NCBI GenBank assembly: GCA_963828285.1
Contig: CAWHEB010000005.1
Coordinates: 1-64,000 of the forward strand
Origin: DAIOEK01 sp963828285
Lineage (GTDB): Bacteria > Chloroflexota > Anaerolineae > Anaerolineales > Anaerolineaceae
Direction: 5' to 3'
DNA length: 64,000 nt
The notes beneath the pieces were generated by a model. It was not told the origin of the DNA and did no database searches. It saw only the letters and a list, made by a program, of their open reading frames with translations. Each line of letters opens with the position of its first letter. Within the stretch, counting starts at the first letter, position 1. The position numbers and the translations under genes were made by a program. This document shows, one piece after another, positions 41,918 through 51,853 of this stretch.

Positions 41918-42537
41918 GTTTTCTGCGAAGATGGTAGAAGAGAAGGATCATGGCGAGGAGGGCGAATACAGAACCGGCGATAAGAAGTGAATTCCGGGAA
42001 AGGCCGAGGAAGGTGATAACTTTGAGGTTGAGGGGGATGACAGCCAGTGCAACAGGATCCTCCGCGGGGGAGGATTGCAGGTACACCCAGAGTTGAACGG
42101 GATCGGTTGTTTCCGAGATGGCGCGGACAGACCAGGTGATCGTCCCGAGCATGGGGCAGAGCAATCCGCTGGATGGGTTATCGAAATCCGGCAGGGAAGC
42201 GTTTGCCAGCCTGATGCATGGGAGTCATGGTTTGTCCGGACGGGGTGAAGATCAAGGCTGAAGGCTTGGAATTTGGCTTGAGAGGTTCGATCCGCGCAAG
42301 AACGGAGAGACCGGTCGGGCAGGTTTCCTGGACGGGTCCGTATGAGACACGCAGGGTCACTGGAGCCGTCTTGCCGACCAGAAGAGTCCGCGGGGTAAAG
42401 AGGACGATACTGGTGGAGTCATCCACGGTTAGGTTGGTCTGCTGAAGGGGTACACCAGCGAAGGCAACGGTGAAAAAGAGGATGCTGAGCACCAGACAAC
42501 CTTTTATCCATTTTTTGAGCATAAAGTGATTATACAT
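41889..42537 (-). CDS. Exported single-span membrane protein (frameshifted in this sequence)
   Basis: Two minus frames, 42178-42537 and 41889-42164, read as one protein of about 215 aa. They share an N-terminal signal segment (KGCLVLSILFFTVAFA), an extracytoplasmic beta-rich domain with a TLLVGKTAPVTLRVSYG stretch, and a C-terminal transmembrane helix (LLIAGSVFALLAMILLFYHL) with a short basic tail. Removing one base from the AAA at 42184-42186 (TTT on minus) joins them as ...FPAGFDNPSSGLLCPM. No family is recognised. It is divergent from nuoA, and the 139-bp gap between them holds both upstream regions. Confidence 0.6.
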
Positions 42538-42614
42538 GGCAGGTGGAGCATGATGTGATATTTAATATGACATCTGGATGGATTATTTTTTAAGTCTTCA
42601 GGAACTGCCTGTGA

Positions 42615-42620
42615 TAGAAT
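42615..42620 (+). promoter_or_regulatory. Candidate -10 of the nuoA operon
   Basis: TAGAAT preceded by TGTGA, an extended -10-like context, about 57 nt before nuoA ATG. No good -35 is visible at 16-18 bp. Confidence 0.3.
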
Positions 42621-42676
42621 ATTAAAAGAATCTGAGCAATACTTTTGGATTCTGATCCCATTGCTGTGAGGCGCGT

Positions 42677-43033
42677 ATGAACCAAGCATGGCTTTACATC
42701 GGCGTTTTCATGGTTGTCTCCCTAGCGCTGCCGGCAGTCGCCATAACCATGGCGGGCTTTTTAGCGCCGAAGAAACCAAACGCGATCAAGAATTCCACTT
42801 ATGAATGCGGAATTGAAACAGTGGGGGAAACCTGGGTACAGTTCAAAGCCCAGTACTACATCTACGCGCTCGTTTTCCTAATATTTGATATTGAAGCAGT
42901 GTTCATGTTCCCATTTGCAGTTGCATTCGACGCGATCAGTCTGTATGCAGTGCTCGAGGGAGTTTTGTTCATCGTGATCCTGGCAGGTGGGTTGATCTAC
43001 GCCTGGAAGAAATCCGCATTGGATTGGTCTTAA
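42677..43033 (+). CDS. nuoA: NADH-quinone oxidoreductase subunit A
   Basis: Membrane subunit of complex I next to the quinone site, 118 aa, three helices. KKPNAIKNSTYECGIETVGETWVQFKAQYYIYAL is the conserved loop with the reactive cysteine. The next gene is nuoH; the usual nuoB, C, D, E, F and G are missing. Confidence 0.96.
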   Translation: MNQAWLYIGVFMVVSLALPAVAITMAGFLAPKKPNAIKNSTYECGIETVGETWVQFKAQYYIYALVFLIFDIEAVFMFPFAVAFDAISLYAVLEGVLFIVILAGGLIYAWKKSALDWS

Positions 43034-43067
43034 ACTAAACATCAATTACAACAGGTGAGGAGTATCC

Positions 43068-44291
43068 ATGACTTTTTGGAGTGATCCTGTAATCTTTATC
43101 AGTGAATGGCTGCAATCGCTTTTAGTGAATGCCGGTATGACCAAGGAACTTGCCTACACGGTCGTCAATACAGGCGGAGCGGTGGTCCTTCCTTTATTAG
43201 CGATGCTGTGGGTGATCTTCCTGATCTGGTATGAACGGAAGATGATCGGCAGAATCCAGGACCGGTTTGGTCCAAACCGGGTGGGTCCGTACGGCTTGAT
43301 CCAGCCGTTCGCAGACATGGCCAAGATCTTCACCAAGGAGTACATCACCCCGACCGGTGCGGATAAAGTGCCCTATAACATTGCTCCTGTATTGGTGGTT
43401 GCGTCAGTACTGTTCATGTGGGCGGTGATTCCGTTCACCTCCACAGTCTACGGCGCGGACATCGATACCGGTGTGTTGTATCTGGTGGCGGTCGGCGCGA
43501 TCGGCGAGCTGGGAATTATCCTGGCGGGGTATTCTTCGAACAACAAGTACGCCATGATGGGCGCTTTCCGTGTGGTGGCGCAACTGGTCTCCTACGAAGT
43601 CCCGATGGTGTTGACGCTGCTGGTGCCGGTGATCCTGGCACGCTCGATGGGCATCAACAGCATCGTCAGCCATCAAACCGTCTGGTTTATCGCGATAGTT
43701 CCACTGGCAGCGATCGTCTTTTTTATCACCAGTGTGGCTGAGGTCGGTCGGTCCCCGTTCGATCTGGTTGAAGCGGAGAGTGAGATCGTTGCCGGGTTCA
43801 ACATTGAATACTCAGGACTGAAATTCGGGATGTTCTTTGTCGGTGAATTCCTGCACGCGTTCACAGCGTCGATGGTATTTGTAGTCATCTTCCTGGGCGG
43901 GTGGCAGGGACCGTTTGTCGGGCAGATCCCGGCTTTGGGATTTGCCTATTTCGCCATCAAAACGGCAATCGTCTATTTCGTGTTTATCCTGTTCCGCGGA
44001 TCATTACCGCGCTTCCGCATCGACCAGATGATGAGCTTGAATTGGAAGATCCTCACACCCATCGCGCTGGCATTGGTGGTGATCACCGCGCTGGTGGAAA
44101 AGATCCTTATGTACAGTTCTGACCTGGTGCAGTGGATGACCCACTTGTTGCTGAATGTCCTCGCATTAGGTGTGGTCGTACTGATCGCCAGAAAACCGCT
44201 ACAGAAGCGGGAAGAAAATCTGGATGACCTTGCGGATCAGAACCGCGCCATCGCGGACAAAATTCTGGGAAATGTAGGAGGCAAAGCATGA
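43068..44291 (+). CDS. nuoH: NADH-quinone oxidoreductase subunit H
   Basis: Complex I subunit that forms the quinone tunnel floor, 407 aa, eight or more helices. ERKMIGRIQDRFGPNRVGPYGLIQPFADM and the loop EVGRSPFDLVEAESEIVAGFNIEYSG are diagnostic. The C-terminus is about 60 residues longer than usual and charged (KREENLDDLADQNRAIADK). gtgaggag precedes ATG 43068. nuoI, which usually follows, is absent. Confidence 0.96.
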   Translation: MTFWSDPVIFISEWLQSLLVNAGMTKELAYTVVNTGGAVVLPLLAMLWVIFLIWYERKMIGRIQDRFGPNRVGPYGLIQPFADMAKIFTKEYITPTGADKVPYNIAPVLVVASVLFMWAVIPFTSTVYGADIDTGVLYLVAVGAIGELGIILAGYSSNNKYAMMGAFRVVAQLVSYEVPMVLTLLVPVILARSMGINSIVSHQTVWFIAIVPLAAIVFFITSVAEVGRSPFDLVEAESEIVAGFNIEYSGLKFGMFFVGEFLHAFTASMVFVVIFLGGWQGPFVGQIPALGFAYFAIKTAIVYFVFILFRGSLPRFRIDQMMSLNWKILTPIALALVVITALVEKILMYSSDLVQWMTHLLLNVLALGVVVLIARKPLQKREENLDDLADQNRAIADKILGNVGGKA

Positions 44292-44818
44292 CCTTTCAAC
44301 AGATCATTTTCCTCCTGGTAGGGTTGATGGTGCTGGGAGCAGCCGTCTGTGTGGTGACCGTCCGCAAGATGCTGCACGCTGCATTATTTTTGATCCTGGC
44401 ATTATTCGGGGTGGCGATCCTGTTTGTGCTGCTGCAATCCCCATTCTTTGGAGTGGTCCAGGTAGTGGTTTATATCGGGGCTATCGCCATCTTGATCATC
44501 TTTGCCATTATGCTGACCCGCAGAGTGATGTTCGATGAAGGCACCCAGCTTAACCGGGTGACCATTGGTGCCGGGATCGTCTCCGCAGTTTTGTTGGCAA
44601 GCATCATCTTCACCTACCTCAGTTGGGAACCTATCAGTGTGCTAATGCAGGAAGGTCCAGTAGAAACCGGGCAGATCGAAGCCATTGGTTTCTCATTGGT
44701 ATCACCCAACCTTTTCCTGCTGCCGTTTGAAATCTCATCGGTGCTGCTGCTGGCGGCTCTCATCGGAGCCATCTACATCGGACGGGAAAAACCCGAACCA
44801 GAAGAGAGAGGTGACTGA
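44288..44818 (+). CDS. nuoJ: NADH-quinone oxidoreductase subunit J
   Basis: Membrane subunit, 176 aa, five helices. VVQVVVYIGAIAILIIFAIMLT contains the pi-bulge helix implicated in coupling. It overlaps nuoH by 4 nt and is followed at once by nuoK. Confidence 0.95.
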   Translation: MTFQQIIFLLVGLMVLGAAVCVVTVRKMLHAALFLILALFGVAILFVLLQSPFFGVVQVVVYIGAIAILIIFAIMLTRRVMFDEGTQLNRVTIGAGIVSAVLLASIIFTYLSWEPISVLMQEGPVETGQIEAIGFSLVSPNLFLLPFEISSVLLLAALIGAIYIGREKPEPEERGD

Positions 44819-44819
44819 G

Positions 44820-45128
44820 ATGATCCCATTATCGTGGTATCTGATCCTCGCTGCAGCCCTCTTTTGTGTTGGCCTCTTCGGCGCTCTCGCCCGTAAGAAC
44901 GCCATCGGAATCCTGATGGGCATCGAGCTGATGCTGAACGCGGTCAATATCAACCTGATCGCATTTTGGAGATATCTGCATACCAGCTCGGTCAACGGAT
45001 TTATCTTCGTGATCATCGTGATCGCAACTGCTGCGGCCGAGGTTGCCGTTGGGCTGGCGATCATCATCTCGGTTTACCGCCGAAAACAGACGGTGACCGC
45101 TGAAGAAGTTCAAGAAATGAAAGGGTAA
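44820..45128 (+). CDS. nuoK: NADH-quinone oxidoreductase subunit K
   Basis: 102 aa, three helices. I choose ATG 44820 (MIPLSWYLI) with gagagaggtg upstream. GILMGIELMLNAVNINLIAF and AAAEVAVGLAII carry the two membrane glutamates of the proton path. It lies 1 nt after nuoJ. Confidence 0.96.
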   Translation: MIPLSWYLILAAALFCVGLFGALARKNAIGILMGIELMLNAVNINLIAFWRYLHTSSVNGFIFVIIVIATAAAEVAVGLAIIISVYRRKQTVTAEEVQEMKG

Positions 45129-45134
45129 GCCGCG

Positions 45135-47330
45135 ATGACTTCAACTACCCTCCTCTGGCTTATCCCTGTGCCGCCGCTGGTGGCATTTATCCTCATACTC
45201 TTGATCACCAACCGCTGGAAAGGTCTCAGTCACACGTTGGCATTGATCGGCGCAGGATTGTCCTGGCTGGCATCCATGGTGGTATTCTGGCAAGCGGTGA
45301 ATACCGAAGGGCTGGCGGAACATCCCATTGAAAGCGCCATCCCCTGGCTGCCGACGGGAAACACCTGGCTGAACGTTGGCGTTCATCTCGATCCGCTATC
45401 GACTGTGGTGTTATTCTTCGTCGCCTGGACGATCCTGATGATCTTTATTTATTCCGTCGGTTATCATAATTTCGGCCAACCCAAAGGGGAACACGACCAG
45501 GCGGGTTTACCTCCCCACGGAGCGACATTCGCGGACGAATTTGGACATACCCACAAGGTACCGTCTGTTGAACCGATGTACTCCAGGTTCTTCGCCTTCA
45601 TCAGCCTTTTTGCTTGCGGCATGTACTTGCTGGTGCTCAGCGATAACCTGCTGACGATCTATGTCGGTTGGGAGATCATGGGCTTATGCTCTTATCTGCT
45701 GATCGGTTTCTGGTTCGCCAAAGAATCCGCCCGAAAGGCAGCCATTAAAGCCTTCATGACCACCCGTATCGGCGATGTATTCATGCTGCTGGGGGTTGTG
45801 TACCTGTACTTCACTACCGGAACCCTGAATTACACCGAGATCTTCCATAATCCCGATCTGATGCAGGCAATGGGATCGACCCCATCGATGATCGCCGGGC
45901 TGTCGGTAGGCGGAATGATCGGTTTATTGTTATTCATCGGTGTGATCGGAAAATCCGCGCAGTTCCCGCTGCACGTCTGGCTGCCGGACGCGATGGAAGG
46001 TCCGACACCGGTCTCGGCAATGATCCACGCGGCGACCATGGTGAGCGCGGGTGTTTATGTAGCCATCCGGTTTTTCCCATTGATCTCCGCAGGTTGGGAA
46101 CCCGGCAGCGCACTGACCACTCCCATGCTGGTGGTGGCGACTGTCGGTGCATTCACGGCATTATTTGCGGCGACGATTGCACTGGCACAAAACGACATCA
46201 AACGCGTGCTGGCGTATTCCACCATCTCGCAGCTTGGATACATGATCGCAGCGTTGGGAATCGGTGCATACAATGCCGCAGCCTTTCATCTGGTCACGCA
46301 TGCATTCTTCAAAGCACTGCTCTTCCTGGGATCCGGTTCCGTGATCCACGGTGTGGAACACGGCGTGCTGCACACTGGCGAGGAAGTCGATCCGCAGGAT
46401 ATGTGGAATATGGGCGGCTTACAGAAGAAAATGCCGATCACCTTTTGGACCTTCCTGATTGGGGGACTGGCTCTCTCCGGTTTCCCGTTGATCACGGCAG
46501 GTTTCTGGTCAAAAGATGAGATCCTGGCGGGGGCATTTAGCGGTGGAAGAATTGCAGTATTCGTAACATTGGCCATTGCCGCCTTCCTGACCGCTTTCTA
46601 TACCATGCGGCAGATCACGCTCACATTCCTGGGTGAACCGCGGACGAGGTCAGCGGAACACGCGCAGGAATCACGTTGGTGGATGACTGCTCCGTTGGTT
46701 GTTCTGGCGTTCTTCGCGGTCACTGCCGGATGGGTGGGTATCCCCGGACATTTCCCGGGTCTCGGTGGACTAGTTCCCAACTGGTTCGAGCATTTTGTTG
46801 GCAGTATGACCGGTGAAGCCGGCGCTGAGGCTGCTTTCAATTGGCTGCCATTGATCGTTTCGGTATTGGTATCTTTGTTGGGATTGCTGTCCGGTTGGTT
46901 GATGTACCGAAACGCGGACCGGGACGCGGTCGATCCACTGCAGAGAGATCACGGCTGGGAATTTACCTTACTGAAGAACAAGTATTATATCGATGAGCTT
47001 TATCAGATTGTCTTCATCAAGCCGGCTATCTGGATCTCGGAAGTATTCACCTCCATCTGGATGGACAAGATCGTCATCGACGGTTTCCTGCACGGGATTG
47101 CACGCCTCTTCCTGAATGTCGGTTCCGTTGTTCGGCAGTATTTCGACATCCCGGTAATCAATCGGGGCGGCGATGCACTCGCCAGCGGAGTCTCCAAGAC
47201 CGGTGGATTGGCGACCCGTATGCAATCCGGTCAGGTGCAACAATATCTGGTCAGTGCTATAGCAGGGATCCTGGTTTTGGTCATTCTGATCCTCGGTGTA
47301 GCTTATTTCTTATCCAAAATGGCCAGTTAA
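45135..47330 (+). CDS. nuoL: NADH-quinone oxidoreductase subunit L
   Basis: Distal antiporter-like proton-pumping subunit, 731 aa, longer than E. coli NuoL (613). YVGWEIMGLCSYLLIGFW, KSAQFPLHVWLPDAMEGPTPVSAMIHAATMV and the C-terminal lateral-helix region are present. Extra length includes a hydrophilic insert at about 115-150 (rich in His, Asp and Gly) and a long C-terminus. The long arm may be relevant to the second NuoM in this cluster. Confidence 0.95.
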   Translation: MTSTTLLWLIPVPPLVAFILILLITNRWKGLSHTLALIGAGLSWLASMVVFWQAVNTEGLAEHPIESAIPWLPTGNTWLNVGVHLDPLSTVVLFFVAWTILMIFIYSVGYHNFGQPKGEHDQAGLPPHGATFADEFGHTHKVPSVEPMYSRFFAFISLFACGMYLLVLSDNLLTIYVGWEIMGLCSYLLIGFWFAKESARKAAIKAFMTTRIGDVFMLLGVVYLYFTTGTLNYTEIFHNPDLMQAMGSTPSMIAGLSVGGMIGLLLFIGVIGKSAQFPLHVWLPDAMEGPTPVSAMIHAATMVSAGVYVAIRFFPLISAGWEPGSALTTPMLVVATVGAFTALFAATIALAQNDIKRVLAYSTISQLGYMIAALGIGAYNAAAFHLVTHAFFKALLFLGSGSVIHGVEHGVLHTGEEVDPQDMWNMGGLQKKMPITFWTFLIGGLALSGFPLITAGFWSKDEILAGAFSGGRIAVFVTLAIAAFLTAFYTMRQITLTFLGEPRTRSAEHAQESRWWMTAPLVVLAFFAVTAGWVGIPGHFPGLGGLVPNWFEHFVGSMTGEAGAEAAFNWLPLIVSVLVSLLGLLSGWLMYRNADRDAVDPLQRDHGWEFTLLKNKYYIDELYQIVFIKPAIWISEVFTSIWMDKIVIDGFLHGIARLFLNVGSVVRQYFDIPVINRGGDALASGVSKTGGLATRMQSGQVQQYLVSAIAGILVLVILILGVAYFLSKMAS

Positions 47331-47347
47331 AGAGAGGATAGAGCCGA

Positions 47348-48856
47348 ATGACATTTTTGACACAGCATATTCTTTCTTTCATCCTGTTCATCCCGGCGGC
47401 TGGAGCGATTATCGTCCTGTTTCTGCCGAAAGATGACAAGCGGCTGTTGAGATGGTTCAGTCTCATCACCTCCCTGTTGCCATTGATTCTTGCTCTGTGG
47501 GTCTGGTTCCAATACCGATCCGGGCAGGCAGGATTTCAATTCGAGGAGAAAGTCCAGTGGTTTGAATCCATCAAAGCCTATTACCATCTGGGAATTGACG
47601 GCATCTCATTGACCATGGTCCTGCTGACCACCCTGCTGACTCCCATCGCATTGCTGGCATCGTTCTCCATTCAGGAAAAACTGAAACCTTATTTCATTCT
47701 CTTCCTGTTGCTGGAAACCGGTATGTTGGGAGTGTTCCTGGCACTGGATCTGATGCTGTTCTTCGTCTTCTGGGAGATTGGGTTGGTACCCATGTACTTC
47801 CTGATCAGCCAATGGGGCGGTGAAAATCGAAATTATGCTTCGTTGAAGTTCATCCTGTACACCATGGCAGGTTCATTGGGATTGCTGCTATCCATCCAGT
47901 TGATCGGGGTGGTGTGCGGCTCCTTTGATCTGACAGACGTCTTCCAACGCTGGCCGTTAGTCAGTGGAGCATTGCTCGGAATACCTGTGGCAACGGTGAA
48001 GGCGGTGGCATTCTGGGCATTCGTGATCGCATTTGCCATCAAGGTCCCGGTATGGCCATTCCACACCTGGCTGCCGGATGCGCATACCGAAGCACCAACA
48101 CCCGGTTCGATGATCCTGGCAGGTGTACTGTTGAAGCTGGGAGCCTATGGTTTCCTGCGATTGGTTCTGCCCTTATTCCCGCTGGAAGCAGCCAAATATG
48201 CAGGATGGCTGGCGGTGCTGGCGACTCTGGCGATCATCTTCGGAGCGTTCGCCGCTTACGGGCAGGACGACTTCAAAAAATTGGTCGCCTACAGTTCGAT
48301 CAATCATATGGGATTTGTAGTGCTTGGGATTGCCGTAGCAGCGGCAGTTGCCGGGACTCCCAATGCGGTGATCGCCATGAATGGCGCGGTGCTGCAGATG
48401 TTCAATCATGGGCTTTCCTCAGCAGGAATGTTCTTCCTGGTGGGAGTGATCTATGAGCGGACGCACACCCGCAAGCTGAGCGAATTCGGCGGATTGTTCC
48501 CGCTGGTTCCGATCTACGGCGGATTACTTATACTGGTATCGATGGCTTCATTGGGATTACCGGGATTAAATGGTTTCGTATCAGAATTCCTGGTGGTACG
48601 CGGTGCATGGCCGGTCTTCCCGGTATTGACCGCGCTCAGCATGATCGGTCTGCTTTTCACCGGTATCTATATCCTGAAAGGGATCAAGCTGGTACTGCAT
48701 GGTCCAATGAACACCAGGTGGATCGGTCACCTTTCAGAGATCAATACGCGTGAGATCATCGTATTGGTCCCGTTAGTACTTCTCATCATCCTCATTGGCG
48801 TTTATCCAGCCTGGATCCTCGGAATTATCAACCAGGCTGTGAGTTTGCTCTTCTAA
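47348..48856 (+). CDS. nuoM: NADH-quinone oxidoreductase subunit M, copy 1
   Basis: Antiporter-like subunit, 502 aa, about 14 helices. FFVFWEIGLVPMYFLI, KVPVWPFHTWLPDAHTEAPTPGSMILAGVLLKLGAYGFLR and YSSINHMGFVVLG are NuoM hallmarks. agaggat lies upstream. It is followed immediately by a second nuoM. Confidence 0.95.
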   Translation: MTFLTQHILSFILFIPAAGAIIVLFLPKDDKRLLRWFSLITSLLPLILALWVWFQYRSGQAGFQFEEKVQWFESIKAYYHLGIDGISLTMVLLTTLLTPIALLASFSIQEKLKPYFILFLLLETGMLGVFLALDLMLFFVFWEIGLVPMYFLISQWGGENRNYASLKFILYTMAGSLGLLLSIQLIGVVCGSFDLTDVFQRWPLVSGALLGIPVATVKAVAFWAFVIAFAIKVPVWPFHTWLPDAHTEAPTPGSMILAGVLLKLGAYGFLRLVLPLFPLEAAKYAGWLAVLATLAIIFGAFAAYGQDDFKKLVAYSSINHMGFVVLGIAVAAAVAGTPNAVIAMNGAVLQMFNHGLSSAGMFFLVGVIYERTHTRKLSEFGGLFPLVPIYGGLLILVSMASLGLPGLNGFVSEFLVVRGAWPVFPVLTALSMIGLLFTGIYILKGIKLVLHGPMNTRWIGHLSEINTREIIVLVPLVLLIILIGVYPAWILGIINQAVSLLF

Positions 48857-50340
48857 TGGAGTCACAGATGCAGTTACCCATTCTGAGCATTATCATTTTT
48901 CTTCCGCTGATCGCTGGCATCGCCATCCTCTTGATGCCTGAAGACAGGAAAACCGGGATCAAAGTTACTGCGCTGGCAGCGACTGCGGTCACGTTCCTGT
49001 TATCCCTGTGGGTCTTCTTCACCTACAACTCCGCTGCGGGTGGATACCAGTTCCTGGAAAAGATCGCCTGGCTGCCGCAGATGGGGATCTCTTATTCGGT
49101 GGGTGTGGATGGCTTCAGCGTCCCGATGATCCTGCTGGCCGGGATCGTAGGTGTCTCCGGGGTCATGATCTCGTGGCATGTGGACGACCGTCCCAGAGAA
49201 TACTTCGCCTTCATCCTTTTCCTGGTGACCAGTGTTCTGGGTGTATTTGCTGCTCTGGATCTGTTCATGCTGTTTTTCTTCCTCGAGATCGCGGTCTTCC
49301 CCAAATATTTGATGATCGCCATCTGGGGATGGCCAAAAACGCGCGCTTACGGTTCGATGAAATTGACCCTATACCTGTTCATCGGTTCGGTTGTGGCATT
49401 ATTAGGTGCGTTGGCTATCTATTTCGCAGCAGGTCTGCAGACATTCGATATGCTGGCATTGGAAAAAGCCGGCTTCGCGATGGAATTCCAACGATTGTGG
49501 TTCCCGTTCATCTTCATCGGGTTTGGAGTGCTGGGCGGTATCTTCCCATTCCACTCCTGGGCGCCGGATGGTCACGTGGCAGCTCCAACCGCCATCTCGA
49601 TGCTGCTGGCCGGTGTTGAAATGAAAGTGGGTGCCTTCGCCGCATTACGCGTTGGCATTATGCTATTACCGGAAGGTGCAAAAATTTGGGCACCTTTGAT
49701 TATGATCCTGGCGACGATCAACGTGGTCTATGGAGCTTTGATCGCACTGGTTCAGAAAGACTTCAAATATGTCATCGGATTCTCATCCGTGTCGCACATG
49801 GGATTAGTAATGCTGGGCTTTGCCACTCTCAACAAGGACGGAATGCTCGGCGCTGGAATGCAAATGTTCTCTCACGGTGTGATGACGGCAATGTTCTTTG
49901 CTATTGTCGGAATGGTTTATGACCGGGCACACACCCGCGAGCTAAGCGACCTGGGAGGCTTCTTCAAGATCATGCCATTTGCCGGAGTCGGATTTATCAT
50001 TGCCGGTCTGGTTTCGATGGGCATGCCGGGTTTCAGCGGATTCGCCGCCGAATTTCCCATCTTCATGGGATTGTGGAGAGCGCAACCTGTTGTCGCAGTC
50101 ATTGCCATCCTTGGAGTGATCATCACCGCGGCATATATCCTGCGGGTCATCACACGGGTCTTCTTCGGGGAGGTTCCGCAAGCATTGGAAGGACATCTCA
50201 GCGATGTCTCGGTGCTGGATAAAATCACCATCGTTTTATTGAGCGTATTCATGGTCGCCTTTGGTTTGTTCCCATCACTGATCAGTGGACCGGTCAGCAG
50301 CGGAGTCCGAACCATTCTACAACTCCTGGGAGGTGCATAA
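48856..50340 (+). CDS. nuoM: NADH-quinone oxidoreductase subunit M, copy 2
   Basis: Second NuoM-type subunit, 494 aa. The conserved proton-channel segments are FFFLEIAVFPKYLMIAIWG, GGIFPFHSWAPDGHVAAPTAISMLLAGVEMKVGAF and GFSSVSHMGLVML. It shares one base with the stop of copy 1 and with the nuoN start. It is distinct in sequence from copy 1, so this is an old duplication rather than a recent repeat. The frame is intact. Confidence 0.95.
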   Translation: MESQMQLPILSIIIFLPLIAGIAILLMPEDRKTGIKVTALAATAVTFLLSLWVFFTYNSAAGGYQFLEKIAWLPQMGISYSVGVDGFSVPMILLAGIVGVSGVMISWHVDDRPREYFAFILFLVTSVLGVFAALDLFMLFFFLEIAVFPKYLMIAIWGWPKTRAYGSMKLTLYLFIGSVVALLGALAIYFAAGLQTFDMLALEKAGFAMEFQRLWFPFIFIGFGVLGGIFPFHSWAPDGHVAAPTAISMLLAGVEMKVGAFAALRVGIMLLPEGAKIWAPLIMILATINVVYGALIALVQKDFKYVIGFSSVSHMGLVMLGFATLNKDGMLGAGMQMFSHGVMTAMFFAIVGMVYDRAHTRELSDLGGFFKIMPFAGVGFIIAGLVSMGMPGFSGFAAEFPIFMGLWRAQPVVAVIAILGVIITAAYILRVITRVFFGEVPQALEGHLSDVSVLDKITIVLLSVFMVAFGLFPSLISGPVSSGVRTILQLLGGA

Positions 50341-51803
50341 TGAATGGAGCATTTCAACCAGGAATGATCTTGGCGTTGATCCCCATCATCGGGGTTTTCA
50401 TCACAGGTTTGTTCGTTTTCATCTTTGATCTTATTGGCAGCGGTCGATTCCGCAACAGTCTGGCATGGATCACGATAACCGGTCTTGGATTGACCGCTGC
50501 GACCATGCTGGTTTATGGAAGAGCTCCACAACCCGGAGAGTTCGTATTTGGCGGCATGCTGCGCTGGGATACCATGAGTATGGTTTTCAGTCTGCTGTTC
50601 ATCTTTGCCGGCATGATGACCACCTTGCTGGCAAAACGGCAGGAGAACCTAGGCAACCGCGGCGAGTTCTATCTGATGATGCTGACCTCGATCATCGGCA
50701 TGTGCCTGATGGCCGGGGCAACCGATCTGGTCATGCTTTTCCTGGCGATAGAGACAACCTCAATTCCGCTTTATGTACTGGCAGGATTTATCCGCAAGGA
50801 TAACCTCTCCACTGAAGCGGGTTTCAAATACTTCCTGTTTGGCGCAGTGACATCTGCGGTCATTTTGTTCGGTTTCAGTCTGTTATTTGGGTTCTCCGGA
50901 ACCACACAGATCTATGGAATCTATCAAGGATTTCAGAATACCGGCGCCACCGCCTATCCGGCAGTGCTGGCTATGCTATTTGTTGCTGCCGGTCTGTCTT
51001 TCAAAATCGCAGCAGCACCATTTCATTTCTGGGCACCGGATGTGTATCAGGGCGCGCCGAGCGTTGTCACCGGCTTTCTGTCCACCGCTTCCAAGGCGGC
51101 GGGCTTCGCGGTGATCATCCGCTTCTTTCCTTCCGCATTTTATGGTCAGATCTATTTCTGGAGCATCCTGTTCTCCGTAATCTCTGTGCTCAGCATGACC
51201 TTCGGAAATCTTACAGGCATTACGCCAGAAGAATATCAAACGGCTTATTGGCTTACTCATCCATCGCTCAGGCTGGATATATGCTGATCGGTGCAGCAGC
51301 TTTGACTGCAATCGGATTTACCAGCGTCGTTTTCTATCTGATCGCCTACATGGTGACCAATTTGACGGCGTTCGGAATCATCAGCATCGTCAGCGAGGTG
51401 GTTGGTTCCGATGAGATCAGCGATTACAAGGGTGTCGCAAAAAAATCCCCGGCGATCGGACTGGCTCTGATGGCTGCCTTCCTATCCCTGGCAGGGATTC
51501 CGCCATTTGCAGGATTTGTCGGCAAGATTTTACTTTTCTCAGCAGGTGTAGGCAGCGCCCAAATTCCGTGGCTGCTTCCACTGGTGGCAATTGGTATTTT
51601 GAATTCGATCATAGGTCTTATACTACTATTTGTTGGTCATCAAAACAGTATACACATCTGATGGCGAAACCATCGGGACGATCGCAGTTGGAACGCCGGC
51701 AAAAGTGGCTTTGATCATCTGTGGAGCAGCCATTCTGATCGTTGGCATCGTGTTTACCCCATTGTTTTCTGTTGCTAACGCGGCTGTGACATCCCTGTTT
51801 TGA
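50340..51803 (+). CDS. nuoN: NADH-quinone oxidoreductase subunit N (three frameshifts in this sequence)
   Basis: Antiporter-like subunit of complex I. Frame 1 (50340 to about 51225) carries the N-terminal two thirds, with AAAPFHFWAPDVYQGAPSVVTGFLSTASKAA. Frame 2 has YSSIAQAGYMLIGAAAL to about 51617. Frame 3 ends ...VIKTVYTSDGE...NAAVTSLF at 51803. Single extra bases at CC 51225-51226, TT 51245-51246 and TT 51618-51619 explain all shifts; the corrected joins read GITQKNIKRLLAYSS and IIGLYYYLLVIKTVY, exactly the NuoN pattern. Corrected length is about 486 aa. I judge the gene functional and the sequence or this locus to have one-base insertions. Confidence 0.88.
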
Positions 51804-51814
51804 TTACAAGTGAT

Positions 51815-51843
51815 TTGACGCTCAATACTGCGTTTGTTATAAT
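51815..51843 (+). promoter_or_regulatory. Sigma70-type promoter of the atp operon, near-leaderless
   Basis: TTGACG (51815-51820), a 17-bp spacer and TATAAT (51838-51843). The predicted start, near 51850, lies only a few bases before ATG 51854, so the mRNA would have almost no leader and no Shine-Dalgarno site. Confidence 0.75.
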
Positions 51844-51853
51844 GATTTGACTC

